A DNA stretch of 64,000 nt from Auriscalpium vulgare (GCA_019915015.1 JAHBBC010000004.1:1798001-1862000); one strand, 5' to 3'. Numbered from the stretch's first letter, positions 1-10,895 are shown. Translations and numbers: made by a program. Notes: generated by a model not told the origin, from the sequence alone.

Positions 1-1
1 T

Positions 2-112
2 ATGGACAAAGAGGTTATGGAGAGCTTCTCGCTGATTGCGCTAGGTGTTGTGCTCGACTGTCTTAAGAAGCTGGAGGCTATTCCTGATGGCGGAAGCCTC
101 GCTGATCGCTGA
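2..112 (+). CDS. possible C-terminal end of a gene entering from the left
   Basis: From base 2 an open plus-strand frame of 36 codons ends in TGA at 110-112. It reads as an amphipathic helix-like tail (MESFSLIALGVVLDCLKKLE). The window starts inside it, so neither family nor intron context can be judged. The downstream 270 bases up to the F-box remnant show no gene. It could equally be a chance frame. Confidence 0.25.
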   Translation: MDKEVMESFSLIALGVVLDCLKKLEAIPDGGSLADR

Positions 113-385
113 CCGTATATTGTATGCAACTTCATGTACAGTCCTGTTGTATGAAATGATATCTGGTGTGTCTTTGCCTCCGGGTTTCAGATAGTACGGA
201 GCTGTCATGCATGTCATGGTCATGCTGCATCGGGGCAACTTCACTGTACGCCAGTTACAAGATGCTGTGGGGCTCGTGGACGAAGCATCAATGGATGGAG
301 CTGAAGGTGACGCGGTAACGTGCCAATAACAAAAGCGATTCAGTATGAATGATGATACAGGGTGGCATGCCGTCGCATATCACAG

Positions 386-1159
386 CTACGTTTTGACGAG
401 CTCGAACGGATACCCAGCCTCCGCACGGCCGCGCACCACATCGTCTAACCCGACGATAGACCGCCGGGAATATGAATTTGTCGCTAGGAGCTCGAGTGCT
501 GGGAAAGCGACTGCAGTTGACGGGGGCGGAGTACGACCTGGGTGGAGATTGGGTCTTTCCGACCGACGACGAGGCTCGATACTTGCAGCCTCGGAGTTGA
601 TACCCATCTGCAGGCACTGCAGCACCGTGCCCAACGCAGAGGGATTGAGGGTGTCGATTCTGCGTGTCCTCGGGCAACAAGCCGACAAGTAGGCCCAGAT
701 CTCCGGTGTCCATTCGGAAGATTTCGCGTAAACATATTGGATGTCATGCAAATCTATATGACTGGAGAGGGCTCCTATCATGGCGATCTGTGCGTGTTTC
801 GGAATGGCTTGCTGCGAGCTGCTGATGCTTATAGAGAAAGCGGCAGGGAAGGCCTCTACGCTGCGGTACCTCTCTACTCCAAGGAATGCCGAATGGATGT
901 AGTCCTTGTCCGCAGATGAAATCTCCGTGTCCCAGATGGCGAAATTGAGTCCATACTCGGACGGAGCGATGACCAGGGTAGGTTGGCGATCTGAAGATGG
1001 TGGGATAGAGGGAGACGGGCGAAGATGGGCCGTCAACGCCGGAAGGACGCGTTTCAGTTCATCGACCGTAAAATCGCGTGCAGTGCATTTGAACATCGCC
1101 TTGAAGCCGTCGGCCTGGCGAAGGATGCTCATGAGATTGCCACAATTTTGAAGGCTTCC
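386..1159 (-). pseudogene. F-box paralog A, 3' half (severed by LINE)
   Basis: This is the C-terminal 258 or so codons of an F-box/leucine-rich-type protein, ending at 386 with TAG. It joins the other half (9807-10895) exactly at the retrotransposon junction: the residues GSLQN on the far side continue as CGNLMSILRQ here, as in intact paralog C. Left of about 1003 it resembles paralog D more than B/C (for example APSEYGLNFAIWDTEISS). From about 1003 to 1159 it matches B/C almost base for base. That switch suggests gene conversion or a recombination breakpoint within the gene. It is not translatable as one protein because of the 8.6-kb insertion and the frameshifts in the other half. Confidence 0.85.
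1143..1159. repeat. target-site duplication, left copy
   Basis: Seventeen bases, caattttgaaggcttcc, identical to 9807-9823. Paralogs B (12312-12328) and C (14817-14833) carry the sequence once, uninterrupted, so they serve as empty-site controls. Confidence 0.95.
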
Positions 1160-1340
1160 TTTTTTTTTGGACAAGCGATATGATTTAGCGGCGACGGACT
1201 ACTGGGGTTGTACATGTACTTAAGTATACTACACAACCGTCGCGTCCCACCAAACCCGCTAAAACAGACCCGAGGGTCTGGTCCGAGGAAAAATGCGTTA
1301 CGCACAACGTGTGGGACTCCGGGTCCGCCCGTTTTCCCCG

Positions 1341-4300
1341 TTAGATGGGGGAGCGTGGCGGTCGTATACCCACTAAAACCTCTTTTTTCTTCGCCCAATC
1401 CTCCGGTAGGGAGGACTCTTTGTCTAGGGTGCCTTTCCAGGTCCTATGGGCGCGGCCGTAGGCGGCTGGCGTTCTTAGTATTTTGGATGCAATATTTTTG
1501 TCTATGTGTAGTCGGTCGTTTATTTTGTTAGTCCATCTTCTGGTTATTTGATCGTGGGTGTGGGTTTTACCTGCAATCGCGCGTTCGCATCGCAGGACCC
1601 AGATCAGGTGGGCCGATTCGGAGATAAGGATTCGGAGGAGTCTGGTCGCTCCCTGGTTCCGTTCGGCACGCGGGTTGTCGGGTTCTCCCGATCTATCTCT
1701 CTCGACCGTCAGGTTTCCGCATGCTAGGACGATTCCTAGTGATATGTCGGGCCAGGATTCGTCGCCGTGTGGCCATAGGTCCTTAGCGAGTTTCCAGATG
1801 GTTTCTCTTGCGTCGCACTCGCACTCGCATAGGATGTGGGCGAGTGACTCGATTGGCTCTTGGCACGTACTGCACTTGGCTTTCTCTGCGTCGTGGGCGT
1901 TGAACCAAAAGTCTCCTGTCTTATAGCTTTTCTGGCAGGCTCTATATAAGAAGGTTTGAATGTTTTTCCTTATGTCGTCCGATCTGATTCCCTTCCATAG
2001 GGTTTCGTCCGTTTCCTTGTGCCCGGTGAAGGCTTCCAATGCGTCTCTGGCAAGTTCTATTTGGCTCTTTGGGCCTGACCTTGTGTCTGGCTTTGCTTCT
2101 ATCGTTTGTCTCACTCCTCTGTACGCTAGTGATTGTGTTGTCGCAGCCAGCTTGGCTCCTGTGATTCTCCACTTGGGTGGGATAGATAGGTTTATGGCGT
2201 CGGGGGTGCTTTTCCGGGCACCCTCCTCGGCCTTTCGGTCGGCCCCTTCATTTCCTGCGATGCCCGTGTGGCCTTTAACCCAGTTGAAGGTGACCGTCGC
2301 TGATCTGATGCGCATCCTATATGCTGCGGCTTGGAAGTATTCCGCGTTTGCGACGCCGATCCAGCCTTTATCTTCCCATTTTTTGAGGTTTTCTGTAAGT
2401 CCCTTTTTGACGTGGTTTGAGTCCGTGTGGATTAGGAGGGGGGTCAGGTCGTCTTGTTGTGTCAAGGTGGCAATTACTGCAGCAAGCTCTCCTATGTTAT
2501 TTGTGTTGGCTTCTCCGCCGACGTGGAGTGCCAGGTTGTCGGGGTGGTCTTCGCCAAACCACACCCCGCTTCCGCATTGTGAGTTGATTTTTCCGTTGTT
2601 GATGCATGATCCGTCTGTATATACATGTTTCACAGGTCTCATGTTGTTACTCCCTCTCCCTGGGCCATCTATACGGTGGGCTGGGATCCTTGATTTGCTT
2701 TTAGGGTCCGTGAAAACTCTGAAGCCGTCTGCTAGCTTGTTTATGGTAACGGATGGGTCGAACATGACCTCCTCTTTGTTCTCGATGGCTTTCCTGTGTT
2801 TCTCTCGACGTCTGTGTGTGAAGGAGAGCCCGTCTTTTGGTTCAGGTCTTGTTGGGTTCGTTTTTTCGTCCATGTTCTCAAGCATTAATTTTGCTTCTAG
2901 GGCGCATTTGTGTGGGTTCTCGCACTTGTCCGCTTTGTCGGTGCGGCAGTCGTTGCACGCGCAGTTTGAGCGGGCGTAGTGGTTGCGCCCGTTTACACGT
3001 TCGGTTAGTCTTTTCGCTGCTCTTATTAAGTCACCGGTGTTTCTGATTCCATGGTTGTTCATCAGACATTTTGCTTTGTCTGCGATTGGTCGGGATTTCA
3101 CGGTTCCTATGTGGAACCAGGCGGGTAGCTGCTGCTTCAAGTCGTCCGAGAGTTTTAGCGCGGAGAAGTCCACATTGTGCGTCTTCGCTGCAGCGAGCAT
3201 TCGTATGACGCCAGATGGGAGTTTTGCAGCGTTTATGCCTCGCAGTGGAATGGTCCACGTTTGCAGGTAGGTATTTAGTTTTGCTAGATCAGGTACTTTC
3301 GAGATTTTTGCGATGAGGGCATCCGTGGCATAGGCCCATCTTGGTCGTGTTTCTGTGAGGTCTAAGTAGCTGCGTAGCCAAGTTATTTCGATTGCTGTGT
3401 TCCTGGCCTCGATGTCCAGGAGGTCAAGTCCGCCTTGCGATTGCGGGCGGTACAGGTGCGCAAGGTCTATCGGTGCTCGTTTTGTGTCCTCCTTCCAGAT
3501 GAAGTCTCTGACTAATTTCACAAGTGCTTTTTCTATTGGGCGGGGCATCCCTTGCACTTTTGCCAGGTATTGTGAGCATCCTCCTACGAACATCTGTACA
3601 ATTGCTTTTTTACCCCTTAGGGATGGGAAGAATTTACTCCAGGTCTGGAGGCGTTGACTAATTTTGTCAAGTACAGGGCCCCAAGGGATTGTGTTGTCGA
3701 TGTCGTTCCCGACGTACCCTCCAAGGTATCGTATGGCAGTTCCATCTTCTGCTATCCGCGCGGTTTCGGGGAGCGGTTGCTGAGTGGGCGACAGTTTCCG
3801 GTGGGTTACTACTTCTCGCCTGTGGGCTTGGGTTCCTATTGGTATGAACTCGGTTTTATCTGTGTTGAATTTGGCGCCTGAGGCGGCGCACCAGGAGTTG
3901 AGTAATTTTTCCACGTCTTCATATCTGTCTAATTTTGCCAGGTAGAGGATCGTGTCGTCCGCGAATAAATTGATGACCAGTTTTTCTAGTAGGCCCGGGA
4001 GTTGGTAACCGCGGAGGTTTGGCGATCTGCGGAACATGCAGGCGAGTGGTTCAATTGCAAGGTTAAAGAGTAGACAAGACAGCGGGTCGCCTTGCCGGAC
4101 ACCTCGTCGGACCTGGAAGGGGTCGCTCATGAGGCCATTTATATTGACTTTTGTGTATGCGCTTTTGTACAGCGTGCGGACTGTTTTGATGAAACAATCC
4201 GGTAGGTTGAATCTCTCCAGGGTTTTCCAGAGGTACTCATGCTTTATTTTGTCGTATGCCTTTTCTTGGTCAAGTGCGATTATTACGCCATCCTGTTCGG

Positions 4301-6557
4301 TGGCCTCTGCGTAGTCAATCATTGTCTGGGCCAGCCGGACATGGTCCGATATCGAGCGTCCCGGTACGAAGCCAGCTTGGTCTTCGTGGATTAGTGGGCT
4401 GATGTACTTTGCCAGCTGCATTGCTAGGACCTTGGTCATCAGTTTGTAGTCCGTGTTCAGTAGGGTAATTGGCCTATAGTTTGCTATGTCTGTGCGGTCT
4501 TTCTTTTTGTAGATGGGGCACATCCATCCAGTGGTGAATGTTGTCCTCGGGTCTATTCCATGGCGTTGGATATCCTGGAACACTATTGTGAGTGTTTTTG
4601 TTATGTTGAAGCTCGGTTTGTCTGCCTTGACTGCTGTTTTGTGTCTTTCATGTAGGGCTTTCCATACTTCGTATGGGCAGCCGTCTAGGCCCGTTGCAGT
4701 GCCATTTTTTGCGCTTTTTAGGGCTGCTATCACCTGGTTTTCGGTGACTTCTGTCCTGAGTTCGGGTGCGTCGTCATTTTTCATCCTCTGTTTCTCTGGG
4801 ATCGCGCTGAGGACCGACTGTTCGTTTTCCTCGTAGTCGGCTTGCTCGTCAAAGAATTTTGTTTCAGCGTCTTGTAGTTGGTCATGGTAATTGGCGGCCA
4901 GTTCCGCCATTTGGCGGGATTTCGTCTCGTAGCTGGGGGGTCTTGCCGGCTCGTTTTCTCCTCTCGGTTTTTTGAGGCGGAGCATTATGTCTCGTGGTTT
5001 GTTGTCTTTATTTGCTTTGGACCAATATTTTCCTATTGATTCGCCTTTTAGGGCCCAGCGGGCTTGGGACGACCTTTGGGCTGCATCCCGTCGTTTCCGT
5101 TCAAGGTGCTCTATTTCCTCCGCCATATCTGATTCTTTGCGACGAGTTTCTTCGCTTTCATCTAGGGTTGGGTCATTGGCGATTTCTTTTGCCTCTGCCC
5201 GGAGTTTGGTGAGTTTCGTTGATATCTTGTTTACCGCTGTCTTGGCTGTTTTCTTCGCGGCAGCCGTAATTTTAGTTTTGAAGTCCTGCCAAAGGACTTG
5301 CGGGTTCGACTCATGTCGGTCATTTGTGAGTTGGTTTAGGTCTTTCTCTAGCTGTTGGCCCAGGTCCTCAACCGTCTTCAATAGTTTCTGGTCGTCAGTC
5401 AGGAATATTGGCCATGTCCATCGGCCGTGTCCTATGTACGGAGCTGATTTCATGGCGTGTCGAACGCTGACCGTGTCGTGGTCGGAGGGTAGGGCTTTGG
5501 TATGCACTTCCCAATCGTGTGCGGTCTTTGAGTGTTCTTCTGTTGTGTATATTCTGTCAAGGCGCGATTTACTGTGGTTCGTATTGTGCCGGTACGTGAA
5601 TACCCTTTCGTTTTCGTTGTCTCTACGCCATGCATCTACGAGGCCGTAATTCTGTCTAAATTCTCGTAGGGCCGCTACTGCGTTGTCGTCGTCGGGGTGT
5701 GAGGGTGAACGGTCCCGGGCATCCTCGACGAGGTTGAAGTCTCCAAGCAGGTAGTCGAGGTGAGTTATCTGTTCTTCTAGGAGGCGTCTTTCTACTTTGG
5801 CCCAGAATGCCGGGTGCGCGCTCGGGCTGTTAGGGGCATATATGTTCAGTATGTTTAGTGTTTCGCTTTCGTTCCACTTGATGTTGAGTACCATGGCTCG
5901 CCCTTCAATCAGGGTTGTTACGAACGCTTCGTCTGTTCTGATGGTTTCTTTGTTCAGCGCGAACGCTACTCCCGCCGAGGCGGATGGGTTTTCCGGCAGT
6001 GGTGAGTTGAAGATTCGAAGCGTTTTCTGACATCGCGTCCTGATTTCTTCTAGCTGTTCATCGTTTATTTTCGTTTCTTGAAGCGCTAGTATGCCTATGC
6101 GTAGTTCCTTCATGGTCTTCCGTATGTCCGTCCATTTGCTTTTTGATTCCCCGGGTGCGGTGTGGTGTTTGTTTTTCCCGTTTATGTTTTGGGTGGCGAG
6201 TCGTACGTTTGCTTTGACATTTTTTCCTTTCTTTTTTCCAGATCGCTTAACTATGGCTTGCCGCTCGGTGGGGGTAATATTAATTGTTCGTGTATTTCGG
6301 TTTTGTGTACGCTGGTGTGCGTTCTGTGTGCCGGCTGACGATGCAGCTCCGCCTGCAAACTCCTCGGTCACGTCACTGAGGGCGGCCCCGGCGGTTGAGG
6401 GTGTGCCCTCTCCGCGACCCAGGAGGCTCGAACCATCGCCGTTTCCAAACCCAATTGAAAGTGATGTGTTATGAAGAGTGTTAGCAGTCGATATTCGCGG
6501 CCCGCCTACGACTATTAGCGGACCAGGGTGGCTAAGCCCAGCCACCTGGGTGAGCAC
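1341..6557 (-). CDS. LINE ORF2: endonuclease / reverse transcriptase / RNase H
   Basis: A single uninterrupted frame of 1738 codons, the length of a complete Tad-type ORF2. After a low-complexity N-terminus of about 110 residues comes an exonuclease-endonuclease-phosphatase domain (ATQNINGKN near 120, LQETK, LGDFN with GDFN at 272-275, and SDHDTV), which nicks target DNA. The reverse transcriptase follows (ANYRPITLLN, QAGFVPGRS, VRRGVRQGDPLS), with the catalytic FADD at 865-868. RNase H begins with YTDGSC (D at 1315) and has IGELAAV and TDSNHVK, ending with a VKGHTGIAGNEGAD block. Near the C-terminus is a Cys/His cluster (CSTC...HILCECEC) typical of reverse-transcriptase-associated zinc-binding tails. 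No inactivating change is visible in the motifs. The start at 6557 is the first ATG of the frame; the true initiation site is uncertain. Confidence 0.93.
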   Translation of the reverse strand: MLTQVAGLSHPGPLIVVGGPRISTANTLHNTSLSIGFGNGDGSSLLGRGEGTPSTAGAALSDVTEEFAGGAASSAGTQNAHQRTQNRNTRTINITPTERQAIVKRSGKKKGKNVKANVRLATQNINGKNKHHTAPGESKSKWTDIRKTMKELRIGILALQETKINDEQLEEIRTRCQKTLRIFNSPLPENPSASAGVAFALNKETIRTDEAFVTTLIEGRAMVLNIKWNESETLNILNIYAPNSPSAHPAFWAKVERRLLEEQITHLDYLLGDFNLVEDARDRSPSHPDDDNAVAALREFRQNYGLVDAWRRDNENERVFTYRHNTNHSKSRLDRIYTTEEHSKTAHDWEVHTKALPSDHDTVSVRHAMKSAPYIGHGRWTWPIFLTDDQKLLKTVEDLGQQLEKDLNQLTNDRHESNPQVLWQDFKTKITAAAKKTAKTAVNKISTKLTKLRAEAKEIANDPTLDESEETRRKESDMAEEIEHLERKRRDAAQRSSQARWALKGESIGKYWSKANKDNKPRDIMLRLKKPRGENEPARPPSYETKSRQMAELAANYHDQLQDAETKFFDEQADYEENEQSVLSAIPEKQRMKNDDAPELRTEVTENQVIAALKSAKNGTATGLDGCPYEVWKALHERHKTAVKADKPSFNITKTLTIVFQDIQRHGIDPRTTFTTGWMCPIYKKKDRTDIANYRPITLLNTDYKLMTKVLAMQLAKYISPLIHEDQAGFVPGRSISDHVRLAQTMIDYAEATEQDGVIIALDQEKAYDKIKHEYLWKTLERFNLPDCFIKTVRTLYKSAYTKVNINGLMSDPFQVRRGVRQGDPLSCLLFNLAIEPLACMFRRSPNLRGYQLPGLLEKLVINLFADDTILYLAKLDRYEDVEKLLNSWCAASGAKFNTDKTEFIPIGTQAHRREVVTHRKLSPTQQPLPETARIAEDGTAIRYLGGYVGNDIDNTIPWGPVLDKISQRLQTWSKFFPSLRGKKAIVQMFVGGCSQYLAKVQGMPRPIEKALVKLVRDFIWKEDTKRAPIDLAHLYRPQSQGGLDLLDIEARNTAIEITWLRSYLDLTETRPRWAYATDALIAKISKVPDLAKLNTYLQTWTIPLRGINAAKLPSGVIRMLAAAKTHNVDFSALKLSDDLKQQLPAWFHIGTVKSRPIADKAKCLMNNHGIRNTGDLIRAAKRLTERVNGRNHYARSNCACNDCRTDKADKCENPHKCALEAKLMLENMDEKTNPTRPEPKDGLSFTHRRREKHRKAIENKEEVMFDPSVTINKLADGFRVFTDPKSKSRIPAHRIDGPGRGSNNMRPVKHVYTDGSCINNGKINSQCGSGVWFGEDHPDNLALHVGGEANTNNIGELAAVIATLTQQDDLTPLLIHTDSNHVKKGLTENLKKWEDKGWIGVANAEYFQAAAYRMRIRSATVTFNWVKGHTGIAGNEGADRKAEEGARKSTPDAINLSIPPKWRITGAKLAATTQSLAYRGVRQTIEAKPDTRSGPKSQIELARDALEAFTGHKETDETLWKGIRSDDIRKNIQTFLYRACQKSYKTGDFWFNAHDAEKAKCSTCQEPIESLAHILCECECDARETIWKLAKDLWPHGDESWPDISLGIVLACGNLTVERDRSGEPDNPRAERNQGATRLLRILISESAHLIWVLRCERAIAGKTHTHDQITRRWTNKINDRLHIDKNIASKILRTPAAYGRAHRTWKGTLDKESSLPEDWAKKKEVLVGIRPPRSPI

Positions 6558-7122
6558 ATGTCGTACGTTCCTTACCTACGTCCCCTCGGAGGATGGAGGC
6601 AGTACTAATACGACTTCAGCTTCTCAGCACGGCTAGCTCGGACCTAAAGAGGTCTCCGTTGTTTCGGTGCTTTACCGGTCACTAGGGAGGGGGTACGGCG
6701 GCCGCGCTTTCCTGTCCCGATGGTTCGGTCAGTAGATGTGGGCGTGGTCATTGCCGTCATGCACAAGGCAGGGTTTTCCCTAGAGGACTCCGCCTTGTAG
6801 TTTTCCGTGCTGAAGGGTCTCGCAAACTTTACCTGAGCAGCGCGAGTCAGCGCGGAAATTCAGTTCGTCTTACGGAGCTGTTTAGTTCTGATAGTACAGC
6901 AAGCTTGTGATTGAATGAGTGTGTCTAGGGTAGTACTATACTGGGCGAGCCTACCGAGGCCCGATGGCGACGTGCGCGCATCATAAGAGTCGTAAGCGTG
7001 AGTCGTAACATAGCGTCGTCGTGGATGTGTCGTAAGCGTGAGTGTGTCGTGTGTAAGAAGATATGTAGTAGATGTGACGTGTCTCGCGATGCGCGTTTCC
7101 CCTCCAGTCCCTGTCGGGCGGC

Positions 7123-9212
7123 CTAGTCTCTATAGCCGGACTTGTTGTCGTAGTTGCGGTCATTCGAGCGCCCCTTAAACCCGCGCTTGGGGGAGTCGCG
7201 TGACATGCCCTTCCAGGCCGGGAGGAGGGGGAAGGGACAGAGTCCGCGCGGGTGGTCGCACCCATGGCAGATCGGGCAGAACGAGGGTGGTTGCACCATT
7301 CCGGTGCCGTACATGGTCGACTCGTAGATAAGGCTTCCGAAGTGGTCGCGAAGTACGTGCCAGAAGTCGTCGTCGGGCAGGGTGTTCGGGTCGATGAAAA
7401 TGCCGAAGTAGGGGGTGAGCAGCCCGCCTTTGCCCTTCATATCGATGCGCTTGACGTACATAGAACCGATGAAGTTTTCGATGTGATCGTGTGTGAGGGG
7501 ATGGGGGCATTCCGGTACTTCTTGACGATGGCGTCGAGGCCTTCGCGTGAGCGGTCGTCGAGCCATGTGATGACCGCTATGTCCGCGATGATGTCTTCCT
7601 CGGCGGTGGTGAAGTTCTTCAGTGTGAGGAGGCGCGCGGGGGAGATGAGGTCATAGGGGATTACGTGTAGTTGGATGTCGGGGAAGAGGAGGATGCGTGC
7701 GTTCTCGAGATATTTGCGAGTCCTGTCGGAGAGGCGGGAGGCTAGGAAAGTTGACGAGTACTTCTTGTCGTCGATGGCTTCCGCAGAGCGTAGCGGTGCC
7801 GAGACGCGCGGGCTTTGTTCGCCAGAGAGCTCTGTTATTTTGGCCGCGATTAGAGCGCCGATCGCCGCATGGTCCTCCGGGTTTCTGGCCATCTGTCCGA
7901 GGACGTCGATCAGGCATTTCGGGGTCTTTTCCTTGTCCCAGTCGTTGATTTGTTTCTCGGCGTGGTACTGGACTGGGTCGGCGGCTTGGGAGAAGTGGAT
8001 GAGGGGGAAGGGGCCGGATGGGAGGTTGGCGAGGGCGGGAGGCGCAGCCGAGGGGTTAGAGCTCTGCCCGATTCGTGTACGAGCGAATTTCAGCCGTTCG
8101 GCTGTGGTCTTCTTCGCTGCTGGGGCGGGCGGGGGTGGTGGTCTGTCTTGGGGGGTTGCGCCCGGGATCGCGGGGGAGGGATGGGCTCCTCGGACGGGGA
8201 CCGCGAGGGGGCGCTAAGGGGGCGGTGGGCATGGTGTTTGGCCGTGTGCCCCTTGGAGGAGGAGGAGGGGTTTGGGCCTTGCGACCGCGCAGCGGGCGTC
8301 GGGGTAGGATGCGGGGGAGGGCTCGGCGGGACTGGCCTATAAGTACGCTGTTCGTAGGGGTTGGGGGGGAGGTCCTCATCCTCGACGTCCTCCACATGGA
8401 CCGATGAGACCGGCCGGACTTTCCCGTCTGGCGTGAGGCCAACCGAGACGGATTGCTTAAAGACGTCGGACGGCGGGGGGCGGGCTGCGTACGTGTCTTT
8501 ATACTTGTTCTGGATGTACTGAAAGTGGTCGATCGCGTCCTCGTGCCATTCGTCGGCTGGGACGCCTCCGTAGGTGTAGCTGCGCGGGGGGTGGGTCGGC
8601 GAAGAGTCAGGGGCTGTCGTAGGGGTCGGGGGAACCGGGGATCGCGCGCGCGCTTTGCCTTTGCTCTTAGGCTGACGGGGAGGGGTGGTGGGGCTCTCTT
8701 CGTTGACGACGTGGGTGTACGTATCGTCGTCGTTGTTGCCCTCCTTGTCGTGGGCTCTGGCCGGGGTGGGAGTGTCCTCGCGATCCTCCTCGATTGGCGA
8801 CATCGGGGTGTCTGGGTCGAGGACGTCGAAGCGGTTGGGCGACGCGATGTCTGTGATTTAAGGTGAGTCTATTTGTGATCTCGGGGTCGTTTTTGCGGAC
8901 CTGACGTACCAGTGGTGAATTCTGAGTCAGGCTCGACAGGCTTCGAGTCCTCCGTTGTGTCCATGTGCTCGGCAGGGGCCTTCGGTTTCTTCGTGGACTT
9001 CGCAGCACCGCGGTGCGCAGCCGCCGCGTAGGACGTTCCTTAGGGTGGATTTAGTGCGATGTGAGGGTGGGGGGGTAGATGTGCGGACCTTTGTCTTTGT
9101 CCTCGGCGGCTTTGGCGCGACGGTCGACGTAGTTGGCGTAAGGGCTCGCCGACGCGGCGCGACGCGCAGTTGTGGAGGTCTTGGGTTGGGTGTCTTTGGT
9201 CTCGGAAGGCAT
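7123..9212 (-). pseudogene. LINE ORF1 (gag-like), frameshifted
   Basis: The nucleic-acid-binding first ORF of the LINE, recognisable but spread over three frames. A plausible ATG at 9212 opens MPSETKDTQPK and runs to a stop near 9051. A Pro/Ser/Arg-rich part continues in another frame (about 8803-8090), then a helical part (7892-about 7500), then the C-terminal part (to 7123) holding a CCHC knuckle, CPICHGCDHPRGLC (C-X2-C-X4-H-X4-C). The shift near 7500-7520 is clear, because the text reads continuously only if the frame is changed there. At least two further shifts lie between 8050 and 9050. Either the element is degenerate or there are local sequence errors in the GC-rich tracts. Confidence 0.8.
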
Positions 9213-9806
9213 GATTGCTAGAATAGTGAACTCGGGTGGTAGACTACTTGGAGGGGAGTCTGAGTGAGCGTCGGGTTTTCTCGAGAATATAAGTATGCCA
9301 CTTGCCATGAGGCGTGTCTTTGTTCCCTTTGATTCGGATTTGGTATCTCGCGTAGGGTCTCGTGTTAGTTCTTTGTTGCAGGCGTGTTCTAGCATGCGTG
9401 TGCCGCGTGTTTGGGTCGGGTGAGTACGGGGGTGGGTGCTGGGGGACGATGGTCGTCGTGCGGTTGTTAAGGAGTGGTCATTCTCGCTGGGAGGGTTGTT
9501 TGAGCAACGTAGATGCTGTATTCTGTACCTCTACAGTGCGAGGTTATAGTCTAGGACATGGGAGGGTACCAGGGTGTGGGTCGGTGGTGTGCCGTCGCCG
9601 CGCGTCGGGTGGCTCTGCCTCGGTGTGCGTAGCATCGAGCTACCTATCGACGCGGTGCGTGGGGGGCCAGCTGGTGTCCTGAGACATCTAATGGACTGCA
9701 GGGGACGAGCTGGTCGTCCTGTACGTTGTCCAGATGTCTACCTTTTCCCCCGCCGAAGCGTGGGAAAACCGGCCATGGTGGTGGTCTCGGTTCAAGGTGC
9801 CCCCGT

Positions 9807-9823
9807 CAATTTTGAAGGCTTCC
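9807..9823. repeat. target-site duplication, right copy
   Basis: The same 17 bases as 1143-1159, next to the 5' end of the LINE. It marks the resumption of F-box paralog A. Confidence 0.95.
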
Positions 9824-10895
9824 ATCGACGACTAGAAGGGTGAGGCGAGGGAGGGAGATCGTGTAACTAGGGCTCAGATCAATATTCGCCAAATCCAATG
9901 GTAGACAGTCCCCGATGATCAGCGTCTCTACGGATTCGAGTGATCGGAGGGCTCCAACGAGTGCATCAACATTGGGAAATATAGGGGATGACAATGATTC
10001 TCCGGAGTGGCTGTCTTTGCCGTCGGCGTCTCCTATTATCATCAGATACGTGAGCGACTTGAACAGCGGAGAGCCCCACGGCGTTGGATTCTATCCGCAG
10101 AGACTGAGGGATCGAAGTCTCGGTGCGTGATCGCCAAACAAGGGTAGTGGGGGGGAGACAGTCAGGGGAGACCTTTCACGCGCGGAGTGAAATACTCAGG
10201 CTGAGTGTAGCAGAAGTCAAGTATTTCCAGCATGGGCGCTGGTAAGCCAAGAAATTCGACGCCGGTAGAGGCCACGGGGAATTCGGGGTCCATGTAGAGC
10301 GCCTTCATGTGTCCCAAGTGATTGTGCAGGTGATCTTTCCATGGATAGTGATGGCTTGGTCGAGCGCCACAGAGGTCGACGATAATCGGAGCTCCCTTGA
10401 ACGTGCGAGAAGCTCCTCGGTCCATTCGGGACCTATGCTGAAGGAGACACATTCCCATAAAGCAGGATGTGCGAGCGCAACCTCTCGCCAGTAGTGGCAG
10501 ACGTGCGTCACCTTGATCCAGCCCATACGCTCAGATGCTGGAGAGGTAGCGTAGCCTCCTGGCTCAAACCTGTCGTAATCTCGAGATGTTGTGACAATTG
10601 GCTTATCTCGGGCTGCGAATGAGAAGATGCGTGCCAGAATCTCCGAAGGCAAGCGAGCGATAGGAGTGAGGGCATTGAGGCGACCATCGATGATAGTCTT
10701 GAGAGCGAGCAGCTGTTGCAGGTCCTGCTCGAGGCCCTGGCGTGCGCGGTTCAATGCCTCAAAATCACGCGATTCTGCGGAGACACTGTCGAAGCGATGC
10801 ACCCATTCTTCGAGGGCAGACCACGGTGCACTAGCGCTGCAGAAGCGATGTTAATCGGTAGAAAGCGATATAGGCACGTAGTCGTACCTTTCCAT
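9807..10895 (-). pseudogene. F-box paralog A, 5' half (severed by LINE)
   Basis: This holds the first exon (ATGGAAAG, 10888-10895), a 51-bp intron (10837-10887), and then the coiled-coil and F-box segment (LPSEILARIFSFAA) up to the LINE junction. It carries the same lesions as copy B. One base is missing from the run in gctcccttgaacg near 10400 relative to copies C and D, which throws the frame after EELLARS. A rearranged stretch near 10160-10200 ends the next frame in TGA. These lesions are shared with B, so they predate the tandem duplication and probably the LINE insertion. Confidence 0.85.

Larger units (their letters stand above)
1160..9806 (-). mobile_element. Tad1-like non-LTR retrotransposon (LINE), near full length
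   Basis: An 8.65-kb element in minus orientation. Its 3' end carries a short poly(A), seen as nine T at 1160-1168. Its 5' end abuts the right target-site duplication at 9807. Order on the minus strand: 5' leader (about 9806-9213), a gag-like ORF1 with a zinc knuckle (9212-7123), a spacer (about 7122-6558), the 1738-codon ORF2 with endonuclease, reverse transcriptase and RNase H (6557-1341), then a 172-bp 3' tail. APE-type endonuclease plus RT plus RNase H in one ORF2 is the layout of the fungal Tad clade. The 17-bp flanking duplication and poly(A) indicate target-primed reverse transcription. ORF2 is open throughout but ORF1 is frameshifted, so this copy is probably non-autonomous. Confidence 0.93.

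Noticed and set aside
1160..1168. T-run as a transcription terminator
   Set aside because: It is the poly(A) of the LINE seen on the opposite strand, bordered by the target-site duplication.
1558..6474. Several plus-strand frames across the LINE
   Set aside because: They are antisense shadows of the 1738-codon ORF2 and have no domain content of their own.
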